A stretch of DNA of 64,000 nucleotides from an uncultured Christensenella sp. GTDB lineage: Bacteria; Bacillota; Clostridia; Christensenellales; Borkfalkiaceae. The notes beneath the pieces were generated by a model that was not told the origin of the DNA, did not search any database, and saw only the letters and a list, made by a program, of their open reading frames with translations. This document shows positions 24,482 to 33,741 of this stretch, piece after piece; the first letter of the stretch is position 1; the number at the start of each line of letters is the position of its first letter. The stretch lies in contig CAJUFY010000007.1 in assembly GCA_910586245.1 (NCBI GenBank), forward strand, positions 1 to 64,000, given 5' to 3'. Made by a program: the position numbers and the translations under genes.

Positions 24482-25444
24482 TTACATCGAAATCATTTGC
24501 AACGTTTCGTATAATTCGTAATTGAAACGTTTCTTCATGGAAACAGCTTCAATAATATCCATATCGATGATCTGGTTGTTGCGAATACCAACCACACGGT
24601 TGCCGATCCCGTCTTTTAACAGACGAACGGCTTTATTCCCGAACTGCGCGGCAAGCATTCTGTCCGCCATCGAAGGCGAACCGCCGCGTTGAATATGCCC
24701 GATATTCGTCGCACGAACGGAATACGTGGTTACTTCCTGCAACTGTTTTGCAAAGTCTTCGGAATTTGCCGCGCCTTCGGCAACGACGATGATATTCGAA
24801 TGTTTTCCGCTCACGCGGGAACGGTTGATGCGCATTACGATATCGTCCATATCGCAAGCGATTTCGGGAACGACGATAATTTCGGCGCCCGAAGTAATGC
24901 CGGCATACAAAGCAATGTCGCCGCAATGACGCCCCATTACCTCGACAACGGAAATCCTCTCGTGCGAATTCATGGTGTCGCGCAGTTTGTTGATTACTTC
25001 GAGACAGGTATTTACCGCAGTATCGAAGCCGAGCGTATAATCGGTATATTCGAGATCGTTGTCAATCGTACCGGGAATCCCGATCGTGGGAATCCCGAAG
25101 TTTTCCGTAAGACATTTCGCCCCGCGGAACGAACCGTCCCCGCCGATGACTACGAGCCCTTCGATTCCGCGGCGTTTCAGCGTTTCCACCGCAGTTTTCT
25201 GTCCTTCCGGCGTAAGCATTTCCAAGCATCTTGCCGTTCTGAGCATCGTACCGCCGCGCTGAACGATATCGGAAACGCTGCGCATTTCCATTTGCACCAT
25301 TCTGTCTTCGATCAGACCGCTGTAACCACGCTCGATTCCGTATACTTCCATCCCGAAATAGATCGCCGTACGCACGACCGCGCGAATCGCGGCATTCATA
25401 CCGGGCGCGTCGCCGCCGCTCGTCAAAAGTCCGATTCTCTTCAT
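24482..25444 (-). CDS. pfkA: ATP-dependent 6-phosphofructokinase
   Basis: The protein is 320 aa long from the ATG at 25444 (MKRIGLLTSGGDAPGMNAA). A TTG three codons earlier is possible but sits too close to GGAGGAG. It shows the ATP site GGDGSFRGA, the catalytic PGTIDNDLEYTDYTLGFDTA (Thr-Ile-Asp-Asn-Asp) and MGRHCGDIALYAGI for fructose-6-phosphate. It is the main committing step of glycolysis. A single gene with its own promoter and terminator. Confidence 0.96.
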   Translation of the reverse strand: MKRIGLLTSGGDAPGMNAAIRAVVRTAIYFGMEVYGIERGYSGLIEDRMVQMEMRSVSDIVQRGGTMLRTARCLEMLTPEGQKTAVETLKRRGIEGLVVIGGDGSFRGAKCLTENFGIPTIGIPGTIDNDLEYTDYTLGFDTAVNTCLEVINKLRDTMNSHERISVVEVMGRHCGDIALYAGITSGAEIIVVPEIACDMDDIVMRINRSRVSGKHSNIIVVAEGAANSEDFAKQLQEVTTYSVRATNIGHIQRGGSPSMADRMLAAQFGNKAVRLLKDGIGNRVVGIRNNQIIDMDIIEAVSMKKRFNYELYETLQMISM

Positions 25445-25479
25445 GATTTTCAAACTCCTCCGTTTTACCTTTCCCTTTT

Positions 25480-25508
25480 ATTATAGCAGATATTCCCGCA
25501 AATGCAAA
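25480..25508 (-). promoter_or_regulatory. Promoter of pfkA
   Basis: On the minus strand TTTGCA (25503-25508), a 17-bp spacer and TATAAT (25480-25485) preceded by TGC, an extended -10. Confidence 0.7.
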
Positions 25509-25551
25509 GAGATTTTATTCTTTTCATGCTAATTTCACATTTTTCGCGGAA

Positions 25552-28500
25552 TTATACGAATTTCACACATTCTTCTGATAAAAACGTGCGAACTTCTGCA
25601 AGAAAAGCACGGGTCGCATTGACCGAAAATTCGTACCGTTTTCCGTCGAAAAGTATTTTTGTTTTCGTGGATCCTTCGTAGCCCGTCAGCGTATCCAAAA
25701 GCTCGTTAAAATCCTCCTGCGAGAGTTTGCGGGCGTCCAGCCAAAGCACCTGTTCGCGTTTGACTTCCGCAACCGTTTCCGCCGCAGGTTTTTCCGTAGA
25801 ATCGGGCGCCGTAAATTCTTCAAGTGAATCTACGATGATGACGGGAAGCTTTTCCGAAGGGATATCCGTTTTTCCCGTAATGCGCACGATCGCATCCTGC
25901 CGCAGGGCAGGTTTGATGCGTTCGTATACGCGCGGGAATGCTACGCATTCGATGCTGCCGTACAAATCTTCGACGGTAATGAACGCCATCGTTGCCCCCG
26001 CGCGCGTATTGATTTTTTTCACGCCGGCAACGATCCCTCCCATAGAAACCGTTTCGCCGCTTTTAATTTGCTGATACGTTCTGTCGCCCGTTTCTTCGTC
26101 CTCTTCGTAATCGGCAAGCAGCCCCGTATGAAACGTACAATCGGCAAAATAAGCGGAATACGCACCGAACGGATGTCCGCTCACGTACACGCCGAGCACG
26201 GATTTTTCCAACGAAAGCCGTTCCGCGGTGTCCCATTCGGGAATATCGGGAAAATCGACTTCGGGCGGTTTTTCTTCGATGATATCGCCGAACAGCGAGA
26301 TCTGCGCGCTGTTCTTCTGTTTTTCGATTCCCGCAACTCGTTTCATCAACTCGTCGCAAACGGCAAGATATTGCGAACGGTGTTTCCCCATGCTGTCGAA
26401 CGCGCCGCCGTAAATCAAGCTTTCGACCATACGGCGATTCACGAACTTCACGCAACGCATCAAAAAATCGGCAAAATCTTTAAACTCCCCGTTTTTCTTT
26501 CGTTCTTCGATCACGCCTTCCATCGGTCCGATTCCCACGCCGCGCAAGGCGCAAAGCCCGAACCGCAATCCGTCCCCTTCCACCGAGAAGTACGCCTTGG
26601 AACGGTTTACGTCCGGAGGATACGCCTTGATGTTCTTTTCTTTCATGTAAACGACGTATTTGGCGATTTCTTCGATTTTGGTAATTCGGTTGTTCAGCAC
26701 GCCCGCAAGAAATTCTTTCGGGTAATATTTTTTTAAATACGCGGTCTGATACGTGATGACCGCATAAGCCGCCGCATGCGATTTGTTGAACGCATAGGAC
26801 GCAAAGCTTTCCATCTGCGCAAACAATTCGGCGCTCACTTCGGGCGGAATTCCTTTTGCATGGCACCCCGCAATGTTCCCGCCGTCTTTGATATCGCCGT
26901 AAATGAATTTATCCTTTTGCGCCATCAGCTCGGAGCGGTGTTTTTTTGCCATCGCTCGGCGCACGAGGTCAGCTTGTCCCAGAGAGTAACCCGCAAGATT
27001 CTGGAAAATCTGCATGACCTGCTCCTGATAAATAATAACGCCGTAAGTTTTTTCCAGAATCGGCTTCAAAAGCGGAGTCAGATATTTGATATGTTCGGGA
27101 TCGCTTCTGTTTTTCAAATAATCCGGAATGAAATCCATCGGACCGGGACGGTACAGCGAAATGCCTGCGATCAGATCTTCCAGACAGTTGGGCTGCAACT
27201 GTTTCATGAATCGTTTCATGCCGCCTTGTTCGAGTTGGAACACGGCGTCGGTATCCCCTTCCGAAATCAACTCGTACGCTCTCTGGTCGTTGCATTCCTG
27301 CCCGAACTCTAATTTTTTGCCTGTATTTTCATAAATATAATCGAGCGTTTTCTTAATGTCCGTCAACGTGGTGAGCGCCAAAAAGTCCATTTTCAGCATG
27401 CCTATGGACTCCACTTCTTTCATGTCGAATTGCGTGGTGATGTCTTCTCCGTTGCGGGACAAGGGAACGTTATCGGCGATTTTTTTACGGCAGATTACGA
27501 CGCCCGCCGCGTGCATTCCCGTCTGTCGGGGCATGCCTTCCAGACGCAAGCCCATGTCGATGACGCGTTTCAGCGTTTCGTCCGATTCGTATATTTCGAT
27601 AAATTCCGCATTTCGTTTTGCTTCCTGATCGGAAAGTTTTTTGAGCGCTTCGTCGTGTTTGTCGGGATCGTCTTTCGTACTGTCCACGGCTTTGCGGCAC
27701 TTTTCGATATTCAGCCCCAAAAGTTCCCGAATCGAAGATTTTCCGTCCATGAGTTTGGTAACGCGATCCGTTTCCGCATAGGGAACGCGCATCACTCTTC
27801 CCACGTCTTTGATGACAGCGCGCGAAGCCAGCGTACCGAAGGTTACGATCTGCGCCACGTTTTCGGGATGGTAGCGTCTGCGCACGTATTCAATGGTTTC
27901 GGCGCGGCGTTCGGTACAAAAGTCCACGTCGAAGTCGGGCATGGAGACGCGGTCGGGATTTAAAAACCGTTCGAACAGCAGATCGTATCGAAGCGGATCT
28001 ACGTTGGTAATCCCGATCGCATACGCAACGATACTCCCCACGCCCGAACCGCGCCCGGGACCTACGGGAATATCGTTCAAACGCGACCAGTTGATGTAAT
28101 CCCAGACGATCAGAAAGTAGTCGGCAAAGCCCATTTTGATGATAATTTCAAGCTCGTACTCGGCGCGTTTTTTGATTTCTTCGGTAATCGTATCGTAACG
28201 CTTCGGAAGCCCTTCTTCCGTCAGCCTGCGCAAAAATTCGGGAGAAGGCGTTCCGTCGTCCGCCGTGTACAGCGGAATCAACGACTTATCGTATACGGGC
28301 GAACCGTTGTCTTTTAAATTGAACGGCGTGTCGGTATCGGAAATTTTGTTTGCAATCACGCGCGTATTCGAAATCGCTTCGGGAAGATTCGGGAACAGCG
28401 CCGCCATTTCGTCGCCCGACTTCATGTAAAATTCCTGCGTCTGCATTTTCATGCGCGAAGGATCGTCGAGCGTGCGCTTCGTCTGAATGCACATGAGTAC

Positions 28501-29142
28501 GTCCTGCATTTCCCAGTCTTCTTTGTTCAGATAATGTACGTCGTTGGTGGCAACGAGTTGAATCTCCGTTTCTCGCGCAAGCCGAATCAATTGCGGCAAA
28601 ATTTGCTTTTGCTCGGGAATGCCGTGATCCTGTATTTCTATGTAAAAGTCTTCGCCGAAGACCTCCTTCATCGAGAGAGCAAACGCCTTTGCTTTTTCGT
28701 ATTCTCCCGCCATTAAATAGCGCGGAATCCTGCCCGCAAGACATGCGGAAAGACAGATCACGCCGTCGGCATGTTCTTTCAACACGGTATAATCGATTCT
28801 CGGACGGTAATAATAACCGTCCACAAACGCGAGCGAATCGAGCTGAACGAGATTGATATAGCCCGCTTTATTTTTTGCAAGCAAAATCAAGTGATCGGCT
28901 TTTTGATCGACGTGTTTTTTGTAATCGTCCACAACGTAGAACTCGCAGCCGATGATCGCTTTGATTTTCTCTTTTTTGCATTTTTCGGCAAAACGGAGAG
29001 AGGTGTACATGTTGCCGTGATCAGTGACCGCGACCGTGTCGATCCCGTTTTCTTTGCAATGACGGACGAGATCGTCCACCTTCACTGCGCCGTCCAGAAG
29101 GCTGTATTCGGTATGAAGATGGAGATGTACGAAATCCGTCAT
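25552..29142 (-). CDS. dnaE: DNA polymerase III alpha subunit, DnaE type
   Basis: The protein has 1196 aa. The N-terminal PHP domain shows HLHLHTEYSLLDGAVK and VTDHGNMY. The polymerase core has GRGSGVGSIVAYA and the catalytic PDFDVDFCTERR near residue 400. Tandem helix-hairpin-helix and OB-fold parts follow (SGETVSMGGIVAGVKKINTR). It extends DNA primers in replication; in Bacillota it usually works beside PolC, which is not in this window. It overlaps whiA by ATGA. Confidence 0.97.
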   Translation of the reverse strand: MTDFVHLHLHTEYSLLDGAVKVDDLVRHCKENGIDTVAVTDHGNMYTSLRFAEKCKKEKIKAIIGCEFYVVDDYKKHVDQKADHLILLAKNKAGYINLVQLDSLAFVDGYYYRPRIDYTVLKEHADGVICLSACLAGRIPRYLMAGEYEKAKAFALSMKEVFGEDFYIEIQDHGIPEQKQILPQLIRLARETEIQLVATNDVHYLNKEDWEMQDVLMCIQTKRTLDDPSRMKMQTQEFYMKSGDEMAALFPNLPEAISNTRVIANKISDTDTPFNLKDNGSPVYDKSLIPLYTADDGTPSPEFLRRLTEEGLPKRYDTITEEIKKRAEYELEIIIKMGFADYFLIVWDYINWSRLNDIPVGPGRGSGVGSIVAYAIGITNVDPLRYDLLFERFLNPDRVSMPDFDVDFCTERRAETIEYVRRRYHPENVAQIVTFGTLASRAVIKDVGRVMRVPYAETDRVTKLMDGKSSIRELLGLNIEKCRKAVDSTKDDPDKHDEALKKLSDQEAKRNAEFIEIYESDETLKRVIDMGLRLEGMPRQTGMHAAGVVICRKKIADNVPLSRNGEDITTQFDMKEVESIGMLKMDFLALTTLTDIKKTLDYIYENTGKKLEFGQECNDQRAYELISEGDTDAVFQLEQGGMKRFMKQLQPNCLEDLIAGISLYRPGPMDFIPDYLKNRSDPEHIKYLTPLLKPILEKTYGVIIYQEQVMQIFQNLAGYSLGQADLVRRAMAKKHRSELMAQKDKFIYGDIKDGGNIAGCHAKGIPPEVSAELFAQMESFASYAFNKSHAAAYAVITYQTAYLKKYYPKEFLAGVLNNRITKIEEIAKYVVYMKEKNIKAYPPDVNRSKAYFSVEGDGLRFGLCALRGVGIGPMEGVIEERKKNGEFKDFADFLMRCVKFVNRRMVESLIYGGAFDSMGKHRSQYLAVCDELMKRVAGIEKQKNSAQISLFGDIIEEKPPEVDFPDIPEWDTAERLSLEKSVLGVYVSGHPFGAYSAYFADCTFHTGLLADYEEDEETGDRTYQQIKSGETVSMGGIVAGVKKINTRAGATMAFITVEDLYGSIECVAFPRVYERIKPALRQDAIVRITGKTDIPSEKLPVIIVDSLEEFTAPDSTEKPAAETVAEVKREQVLWLDARKLSQEDFNELLDTLTGYEGSTKTKILFDGKRYEFSVNATRAFLAEVRTFLSEECVKFV

Positions 29143-30065
29143 AATTTTTTTTCCTTTTCTTTGTAAATTTGCATCAGCTTTCTTAAACGGTGATTCAAAC
29201 AGCTTTTCGAAATGCCGAGCTGCTCCGCGAGTTCCTGTAAGAAAAGCGTCGGATACCCGATGCGCGCTTTCGCCGTCTCTTTTAACGGGTCGGACAGCGT
29301 TTGAAGAACCCCCGCCGCTTCGAGCGCCCGAATCGCGCGAATCTGTGCTGCGCTCGCAATTGCCGCTTTATCCGCGTTCCCTGCGTCGCAGTTTCCTTTG
29401 CGGTTATTATAATTGCTTTCTTCGCGGGCGGCGGAAACTTCTTCAAAATGTTTCAGCGCCGATTTTGCCCCCGTCACGGAAAGAAAATCGGAAATTTCTT
29501 CCCTGCTCTTCAGATAAACGACGTGCTTGTCTCCCCTGCGGACGAGTTTCCCGATCAGTTCGAACGTTGCAAGAATTTCACAAAACTGTTCCGCGGTTTC
29601 GCGCGAGGAAAATTCGAATTCGAGATGATACCCCGTTTTTGCGTTTCCGCCGGGCAACGTACAGCTTCCGCCGCCGAGAAACGCCGCGCGCAAATAAAAA
29701 AGCGCCGCGTCTTCGTCGTCAAGATACAACATCCCCCCTGCCTGAGGCGATGCCGCGGAATAAAGACGGCGCGCTTCCTCCCCCGCAGCAAAAAACGTAA
29801 GTTTATCTTTTTTCCGTTTCGGATCGCGCGTCGCTTCCCGCACGAGCATCTGCACGCCGAAAACTTCTGCCAACCGAAGGAAATATTCCGCAACGCGCTC
29901 GTTTTCGCTTACGAATCCCACTTCGCCGAACACGGATACGTACCCGCCCGTACTCAAAAAGGCGGAAACCGCAGCGGAGGCGGATTTTCGGCGTTCAGGG
30001 AAATGCTGTAAAATTTCCCGTTTGATTTCCCAGGTGAAATTCGTCAAATTCTTTCTCCCGCTCAC
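29139..30065 (-). CDS. whiA: DNA-binding protein WhiA
   Basis: The protein has 308 aa. An N-terminal LAGLIDADG-like domain carries AAFLGGGSCTLPGG and YHLEFEFSS. A C-terminal helix-turn-helix has RIGYPTLFLQELAEQLGIS, the WhiA signature. WhiA affects division and sporulation genes in Gram-positive bacteria. The start is a GTG that overlaps the previous stop. Here it follows a PHP phosphatase gene rather than rapZ and yvcK, its usual neighbours. Confidence 0.94.
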   Translation of the reverse strand: MSGRKNLTNFTWEIKREILQHFPERRKSASAAVSAFLSTGGYVSVFGEVGFVSENERVAEYFLRLAEVFGVQMLVREATRDPKRKKDKLTFFAAGEEARRLYSAASPQAGGMLYLDDEDAALFYLRAAFLGGGSCTLPGGNAKTGYHLEFEFSSRETAEQFCEILATFELIGKLVRRGDKHVVYLKSREEISDFLSVTGAKSALKHFEEVSAAREESNYNNRKGNCDAGNADKAAIASAAQIRAIRALEAAGVLQTLSDPLKETAKARIGYPTLFLQELAEQLGISKSCLNHRLRKLMQIYKEKEKKL

Positions 30066-30832
30066 ATATGGCGTTTATATTCCGCAAAGCGGAAGTTCGG
30101 CAACTTCCCGTCGATATTGTCGATTCTGTCGAGCGGCACGCCCACCCGCATAATCTGTTCTTCGGCAAGTTTGCATTCGCCGATGCGCTCCGTCCAGTGC
30201 GCGTCCGAATTGATTACGAACCGAACGCCGGTATCGGAAACCGCCGCAAGTTCCTCATCGGTCAAGTGCGGTTTTTTGGAACTGATTTCAAGGTAAGTTC
30301 CGTAATCGCGGCAGCATTTCGCCACTTCGACCGCATCGGAAAAACACAGATAATTGAGGTGCGTCAAAACGTCGATCGGATGATTCTTGATTGCGTTGAT
30401 ATACGCCTTCGTCGTATATTCGATCAGCTTTTTCGAGGGTTTGGTATGGAATTTGTTTTTCAGCCAGCTCCCCCAGCCGATTTTGGAATCTTTGCACCGA
30501 TCGTAGTGAATCACGACGTGAACACCCGCCAAATAGACGTCGAAATTTTCATAGTCGGATTCATTTAAATCGCAAAGTCCCGAAATGCCGCGGATGTTGC
30601 TTTCGATCCCGACCAACGCACGCATGCCCGTTTGGGCTTCCGCTTCACGGATTTCTTTGATAAACTGCGGCATTTCCTTTCGGTGAATGCCGAACCAAAC
30701 GTGCGAAAAGCCGTGCTCCGTAATAGCGATTTCCCGAAGCCCGACTTCCTTTGCCCGTGTCACGTTTTCGAGGATGGTATTATCCCCGTCCGAATAAACG
30801 GTATGCGTATGATAATCAGCGGTAAGTTTCAT
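30062..30832 (-). CDS. PHP-domain phosphoesterase
   Basis: The protein has 256 aa. It begins LTADYHTHTVYSDGDNTI with the HxH metal ligands. ITEHGFSHVWFG, YLAGVHVVIHYD and VINSDAHW follow, giving the trinuclear PHP metal site. The length and motifs fit the YcdX or HisJ-like single-domain phosphatases. AAGGAAG lies before the ATG. The substrate is unknown; histidinol phosphate is less likely as no his genes are near. Confidence 0.82.
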   Translation of the reverse strand: MKLTADYHTHTVYSDGDNTILENVTRAKEVGLREIAITEHGFSHVWFGIHRKEMPQFIKEIREAEAQTGMRALVGIESNIRGISGLCDLNESDYENFDVYLAGVHVVIHYDRCKDSKIGWGSWLKNKFHTKPSKKLIEYTTKAYINAIKNHPIDVLTHLNYLCFSDAVEVAKCCRDYGTYLEISSKKPHLTDEELAAVSDTGVRFVINSDAHWTERIGECKLAEEQIMRVGVPLDRIDNIDGKLPNFRFAEYKRHM

Positions 30833-30879
30833 ATGATCTTCCTTATGTATCTTGATTACGCTTGATTTTTCTATTGATA

Positions 30880-31761
30880 TTACGGAATACGCCGAATTTC
30901 TTCCCGAAGAAGAATTCCCGTCTTCCGTTTCACTTCCTCTTTCACAAGGGCAATGAGCGCGGACACTTCGCTTGCGCTTGCACCCTCATTCAGTATGAAA
31001 TTTGCATGCCCGTTTGATACGCGCGCGTTTCCGATCGACACGCCTTTTAATCCGCACCGTTCGATCAATTCGCCCGCAGAACGTCCCGCAGGATTCACGA
31101 ACGTACATCCCATGCTTCGACCGTTGGGCAGATGACTGCGTCTGAGCAAAAACGTTTCCGTTCGACGGTCGATCTGTTCCTGGGCGCAACGATCCCCTCG
31201 AAAATACACGCCCGCAATCGCAACGCCGCGCAAAAACACGCTGTCTTTTTCGGAAAATCCACATTCCTTTTCGGTAAAAATCCGAATTCTTCCCGCTTCC
31301 ACACCCACGACGCGGGTGACCAGATCGGAAAAATGTCCGTCCCGAATTCCGGCATTCATTGCGCAGCCCCCGCCGACCGTCATCGGAATTCCCGCAAACG
31401 GTTCAAATCCCCCGAAACCGCGCTCACGTGCGAATCGAAGCAATGCACCGCCCGTAACGCCTGCGCCCGCATAGATCGAGTCGTCCGCCGAAAAAAGCGC
31501 TTTCATGCGGCAGAAACGAACGACCGCGCCTTCCCAGTAACCGTCGGCAGGAAGCACGTTCGCTCCCGCGCCCAAAAAACAATAAGAAATATTTTCGGTT
31601 TTCAAAAAAGAAAGCAACGCGGCAAGTTCTTCGACGCACGACGGACAAACCGCAGCAGCTGCGATTCCTCCGCAACCGATCGTCGTATGTTTCGCAAACG
31701 GGAAATCCCGTTCGCAAGGAATTTGCGGAAACCGTTCCTGCAAGATTGCGCAAAAATCCAT
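30880..31761 (-). CDS. murB: UDP-N-acetylenolpyruvoylglucosamine reductase
   Basis: The protein has 293 aa and makes UDP-MurNAc with FAD and NADPH for peptidoglycan. Signatures: TTIGCGGIAAA, FLGAGANVLPADG (FAD loop), FEPFAGIPMTVGGGCAMNAGI and SAGELIERCGLKGVSIGNA. The proton-donor position usually seen as GS.FkNP reads GCTFVNP, Cys in place of Ser, as in some MurB types. GGAG precedes the ATG. It heads the murB-PHP-whiA-dnaE block. Confidence 0.93.
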   Translation of the reverse strand: MDFCAILQERFPQIPCERDFPFAKHTTIGCGGIAAAAVCPSCVEELAALLSFLKTENISYCFLGAGANVLPADGYWEGAVVRFCRMKALFSADDSIYAGAGVTGGALLRFARERGFGGFEPFAGIPMTVGGGCAMNAGIRDGHFSDLVTRVVGVEAGRIRIFTEKECGFSEKDSVFLRGVAIAGVYFRGDRCAQEQIDRRTETFLLRRSHLPNGRSMGCTFVNPAGRSAGELIERCGLKGVSIGNARVSNGHANFILNEGASASEVSALIALVKEEVKRKTGILLREEIRRIP

Positions 31762-31804
31762 GATAAAAACACTCCTGTTATTTTAACATACTATTCCGCA
31801 AATT

Positions 31805-32719
31805 TCAAACGGTTTTCAGAAATTTATTCAGATATTTTTCAAAGTCCGCACGATCCAGACTTTGCGTCAGCGCAAGAAGCGCTTCCCTGTCGCTGAAAAC
31901 GCTCACCGTCTTCGTCCCCTTTTCCGCATTTACGCGCGTCATTCCGATTTCGGGCAACCACGATTGCACTTCTTCGGACAAAAGCGTTTCTACGAATGCG
32001 TTGCAATCCTTTCGTTTTTCGGCGGATAAAACTGATATATACTGATACAAATCGCAATATTGCGTCGCCGGTTTACTGTATACGGTTGCACCGCGCGACT
32101 GGAATCTGCACAGATCCCGCTGCGTTCCGAATAAATAACGGTACTTCCCGCTCAAAAAGCCGACGTAAGCCGCCGAGGATTCCACGCATTCCCCCGTCAC
32201 GCCGGCAAGTTTTGCGGCAACTTCGGCAAGATTTTGTCCCCCTTTGGAAACCGCCGTTGCGCCCGCTTCCTCAAAGTTTTCCGTTTTGGAAAAGAGATAA
32301 TACCCTCCGCCGCACCAGGGATACGCCAGACAGCCCGAATCCGTTTCTCCTCCCGCAAAGCGGAAAGAAAGCGGCAAGCTTTGCTCCGCAAACGACGAAA
32401 GCCCCACGCCGAATGAGAGAATATCCGGTTTTTTCCCTTCTTCGAACGCGCTGTTGGCGCCGTCGAGCGTATACCCCGAGATTAAATAATACACTCCGTC
32501 GTTTTGCTTTTCCGCTTTTAGCGCAACACGGCGCAAAAAGGAAGTACGCGATCCTTTCCCGCCTTCGAACGTATCGACGTTCCATATCCGTACGACACGC
32601 TTTTCCGTCTGTGCTTTTGCGGGCGCTTTCGGAAAAAAGACAACCGAAAGCACGACTGCGGCGACGAGGAAAAACGGCAGCGCTTTGAGAGAAAACTTAA
32701 AAAATTTCTTAAATTTCAT
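31805..32719 (-). CDS. Extracellular solute-binding-like protein
   Basis: The protein has 304 aa. A signal or anchor segment (about 8-30: LKALPFFLVAAVVLSVVFF) is followed by VVRIWNVDTFEGGKGSRTSF, which resembles the start of ABC sugar-binding (family 1) proteins. Mid-protein YPWCGGGYYLFSKTE also fits that family. It is shorter than the usual 400 aa, has no lipobox, and no permease genes are near. It may be a degenerate or repurposed binding protein. A TAAAAT hexamer lies 6 nt before the ATG. Confidence 0.6.
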   Translation of the reverse strand: MKFKKFFKFSLKALPFFLVAAVVLSVVFFPKAPAKAQTEKRVVRIWNVDTFEGGKGSRTSFLRRVALKAEKQNDGVYYLISGYTLDGANSAFEEGKKPDILSFGVGLSSFAEQSLPLSFRFAGGETDSGCLAYPWCGGGYYLFSKTENFEEAGATAVSKGGQNLAEVAAKLAGVTGECVESSAAYVGFLSGKYRYLFGTQRDLCRFQSRGATVYSKPATQYCDLYQYISVLSAEKRKDCNAFVETLLSEEVQSWLPEIGMTRVNAEKGTKTVSVFSDREALLALTQSLDRADFEKYLNKFLKTV

Positions 32720-32766
32720 ACCTCTATTTTATGCGCATGCAGTTGGCGGCATTCCCGCAAAATCAG

Positions 32767-32792
32767 GACAGGACGCCCGAAAGCGTCCTGTC
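32767..32792. terminator. Hairpin between the DUF1540 and solute-binding genes
   Basis: GACAGGACGC and GCGTCCTGTC around CCGAAA form a perfect 10-bp stem. T-runs are short on either side (GTTTTTA on plus). It may separate the two minus-strand genes. Confidence 0.55.
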
Positions 32793-32921
32793 GGCGTTTT
32801 TACGTTCCGACAACGGAAAGCAAAAACTATATTGAAAAGCGGTTACCCGCTGCATTAGAAAGTGTGCGCGGATCGCACTCTTTTATTCTATTTCCGAAAA
32901 AGAAATTATGTTCCGTTTTCA

Positions 32922-32955
32922 AAAAAGAAGAGGGACTTTTGTCCCTCTTCTTTTT
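32922..32955. terminator. Terminator of the DUF1540 gene
   Basis: GAAGAGGGAC and its complement around TTTT, with A6 and T5 outside. It starts 4 bp past the stop on the minus strand. Confidence 0.9.
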
Positions 32956-32958
32956 CGG

Positions 32959-33114
32959 TTAATTTCTCTTTTGAAAACTGTCGCAGCAGGTGCAGTGTTC
33001 GCAGTCGCAGGTGTTGCCTACGTGAATGGTGTTCAGTTCGCAGTGCATGCCGTCGCAATTGTACTTGCATTCGGTCACTCCGCACGAAACGCCGCAATTC
33101 ATTTTTTTACTCAT
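32959..33114 (-). CDS. DUF1540 cysteine-rich small protein (51 aa)
   Basis: The protein reads MSKKMNCGVSCGVTECKYN, then CDGMHCELNTIHVG and CEHCTCCDSF. The Cys spacing matches the DUF1540 domain found in many Clostridia, thought to bind metal. AAAGGAGGGAG precedes the ATG at 33114. A longer reading upstream would cross the rplI promoter and is rejected. Function unknown. Confidence 0.88.
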   Translation of the reverse strand: MSKKMNCGVSCGVTECKYNCDGMHCELNTIHVGNTCDCEHCTCCDSFQKRN

Positions 33115-33171
33115 TCCGCTCCCTCCTTTGCTTTCATTATGCTTCATTTTCAGAAAATTATACCAAGACGA

Positions 33172-33200
33172 TTGACAAAACAACTTCTCTCCTGTAAAAT
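33172..33200 (+). promoter_or_regulatory. Promoter of rplI
   Basis: TTGACA (33172-33177), a 17-bp spacer and TAAAAT (33195-33200), 18 nt before the ATG, with AAAGGAG in between. Confidence 0.85.
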
Positions 33201-33218
33201 ATGGAAAAGGAGTCAACT

Positions 33219-33662
33219 ATGAAAGTGATACTGAAAGCAGACGTAAAAGGCAGCGGAAAAAAAGGTGATTTAATCGAAGTATCCGACGGGTACGCGAAAA
33301 ATTTTTTGATCAAACGCGGACTTGCGGAAATCGCAACCGCACAAGGCGTAAACGAAGTCACCCAACGGCGCACCGCGGAAGCCTATCATAAAGCGGAAAA
33401 CATCAAAGAATTAAAGGCACAGGCGCAAAAGCTGGAAGGAACCGAAGTCGCCCTTTCCATCCGAGCGGGCGAAAACGGAAAAGTTTTCGGCTCTGTCACG
33501 ACGGGACACATCGCCGCCGCGCTTGCCGAACTCGGCTTCGACGTCGATAAAAAGAAAATCACGGTAAAAGAAGCAATGAAAACGGTTGGCGTTTTCGATG
33601 CGGAAGTGCGTTTCATGGAAGGCGTTACCGCTAAAATTAAAGTAAACATTACAGCGCTTTAA
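33219..33662 (+). CDS. rplI: Ribosomal protein L9
   Basis: The protein has 147 aa, the standard length. It starts [21 protein letters not shown], with the N-domain followed by the long helix and the C-domain ([25 protein letters not shown]). It binds 23S rRNA near the L1 stalk. I use the ATG at 33219 behind AAAGGAG, not the upstream ATG at 33201 that overlaps the promoter. It is alone here, without dnaB or the gdpP gene that often adjoin it. Confidence 0.97.
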   Translation: MKVILKADVKGSGKKGDLIEVSDGYAKNFLIKRGLAEIATAQGVNEVTQRRTAEAYHKAENIKELKAQAQKLEGTEVALSIRAGENGKVFGSVTTGHIAAALAELGFDVDKKKITVKEAMKTVGVFDAEVRFMEGVTAKIKVNITAL

Positions 33663-33673
33663 GCGATTCAAAT

Positions 33674-33703
33674 AAAAAAACACCTCGTTTGAGGTGTTTT
33701 TTT
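33674..33703. terminator. Bidirectional terminator between rplI and the hydrogenase gene
   Basis: ACACCTC and GAGGTGT around GTTT, flanked by A-run and T-run. It serves the two convergent genes. Confidence 0.92.
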
Positions 33704-33707
33704 ATTT

Positions 33708-33724
33708 ATTATGTTTAACATAGT
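33708..33724. repeat. Palindrome TATGTT-T-AACATA, variant of the TATGTC-T-GACATA motif
   Basis: Inverted arms TATGTT and AACATA around one T, flanked as ATTATG...CATAGT. It resembles the sites at 45023 and 58669 except for the two inner pairs. It lies just past a terminator, 18 bp beyond the hydrogenase stop. Confidence 0.45.
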
Positions 33725-33741
33725 ACTATTCAAAATAAAAA

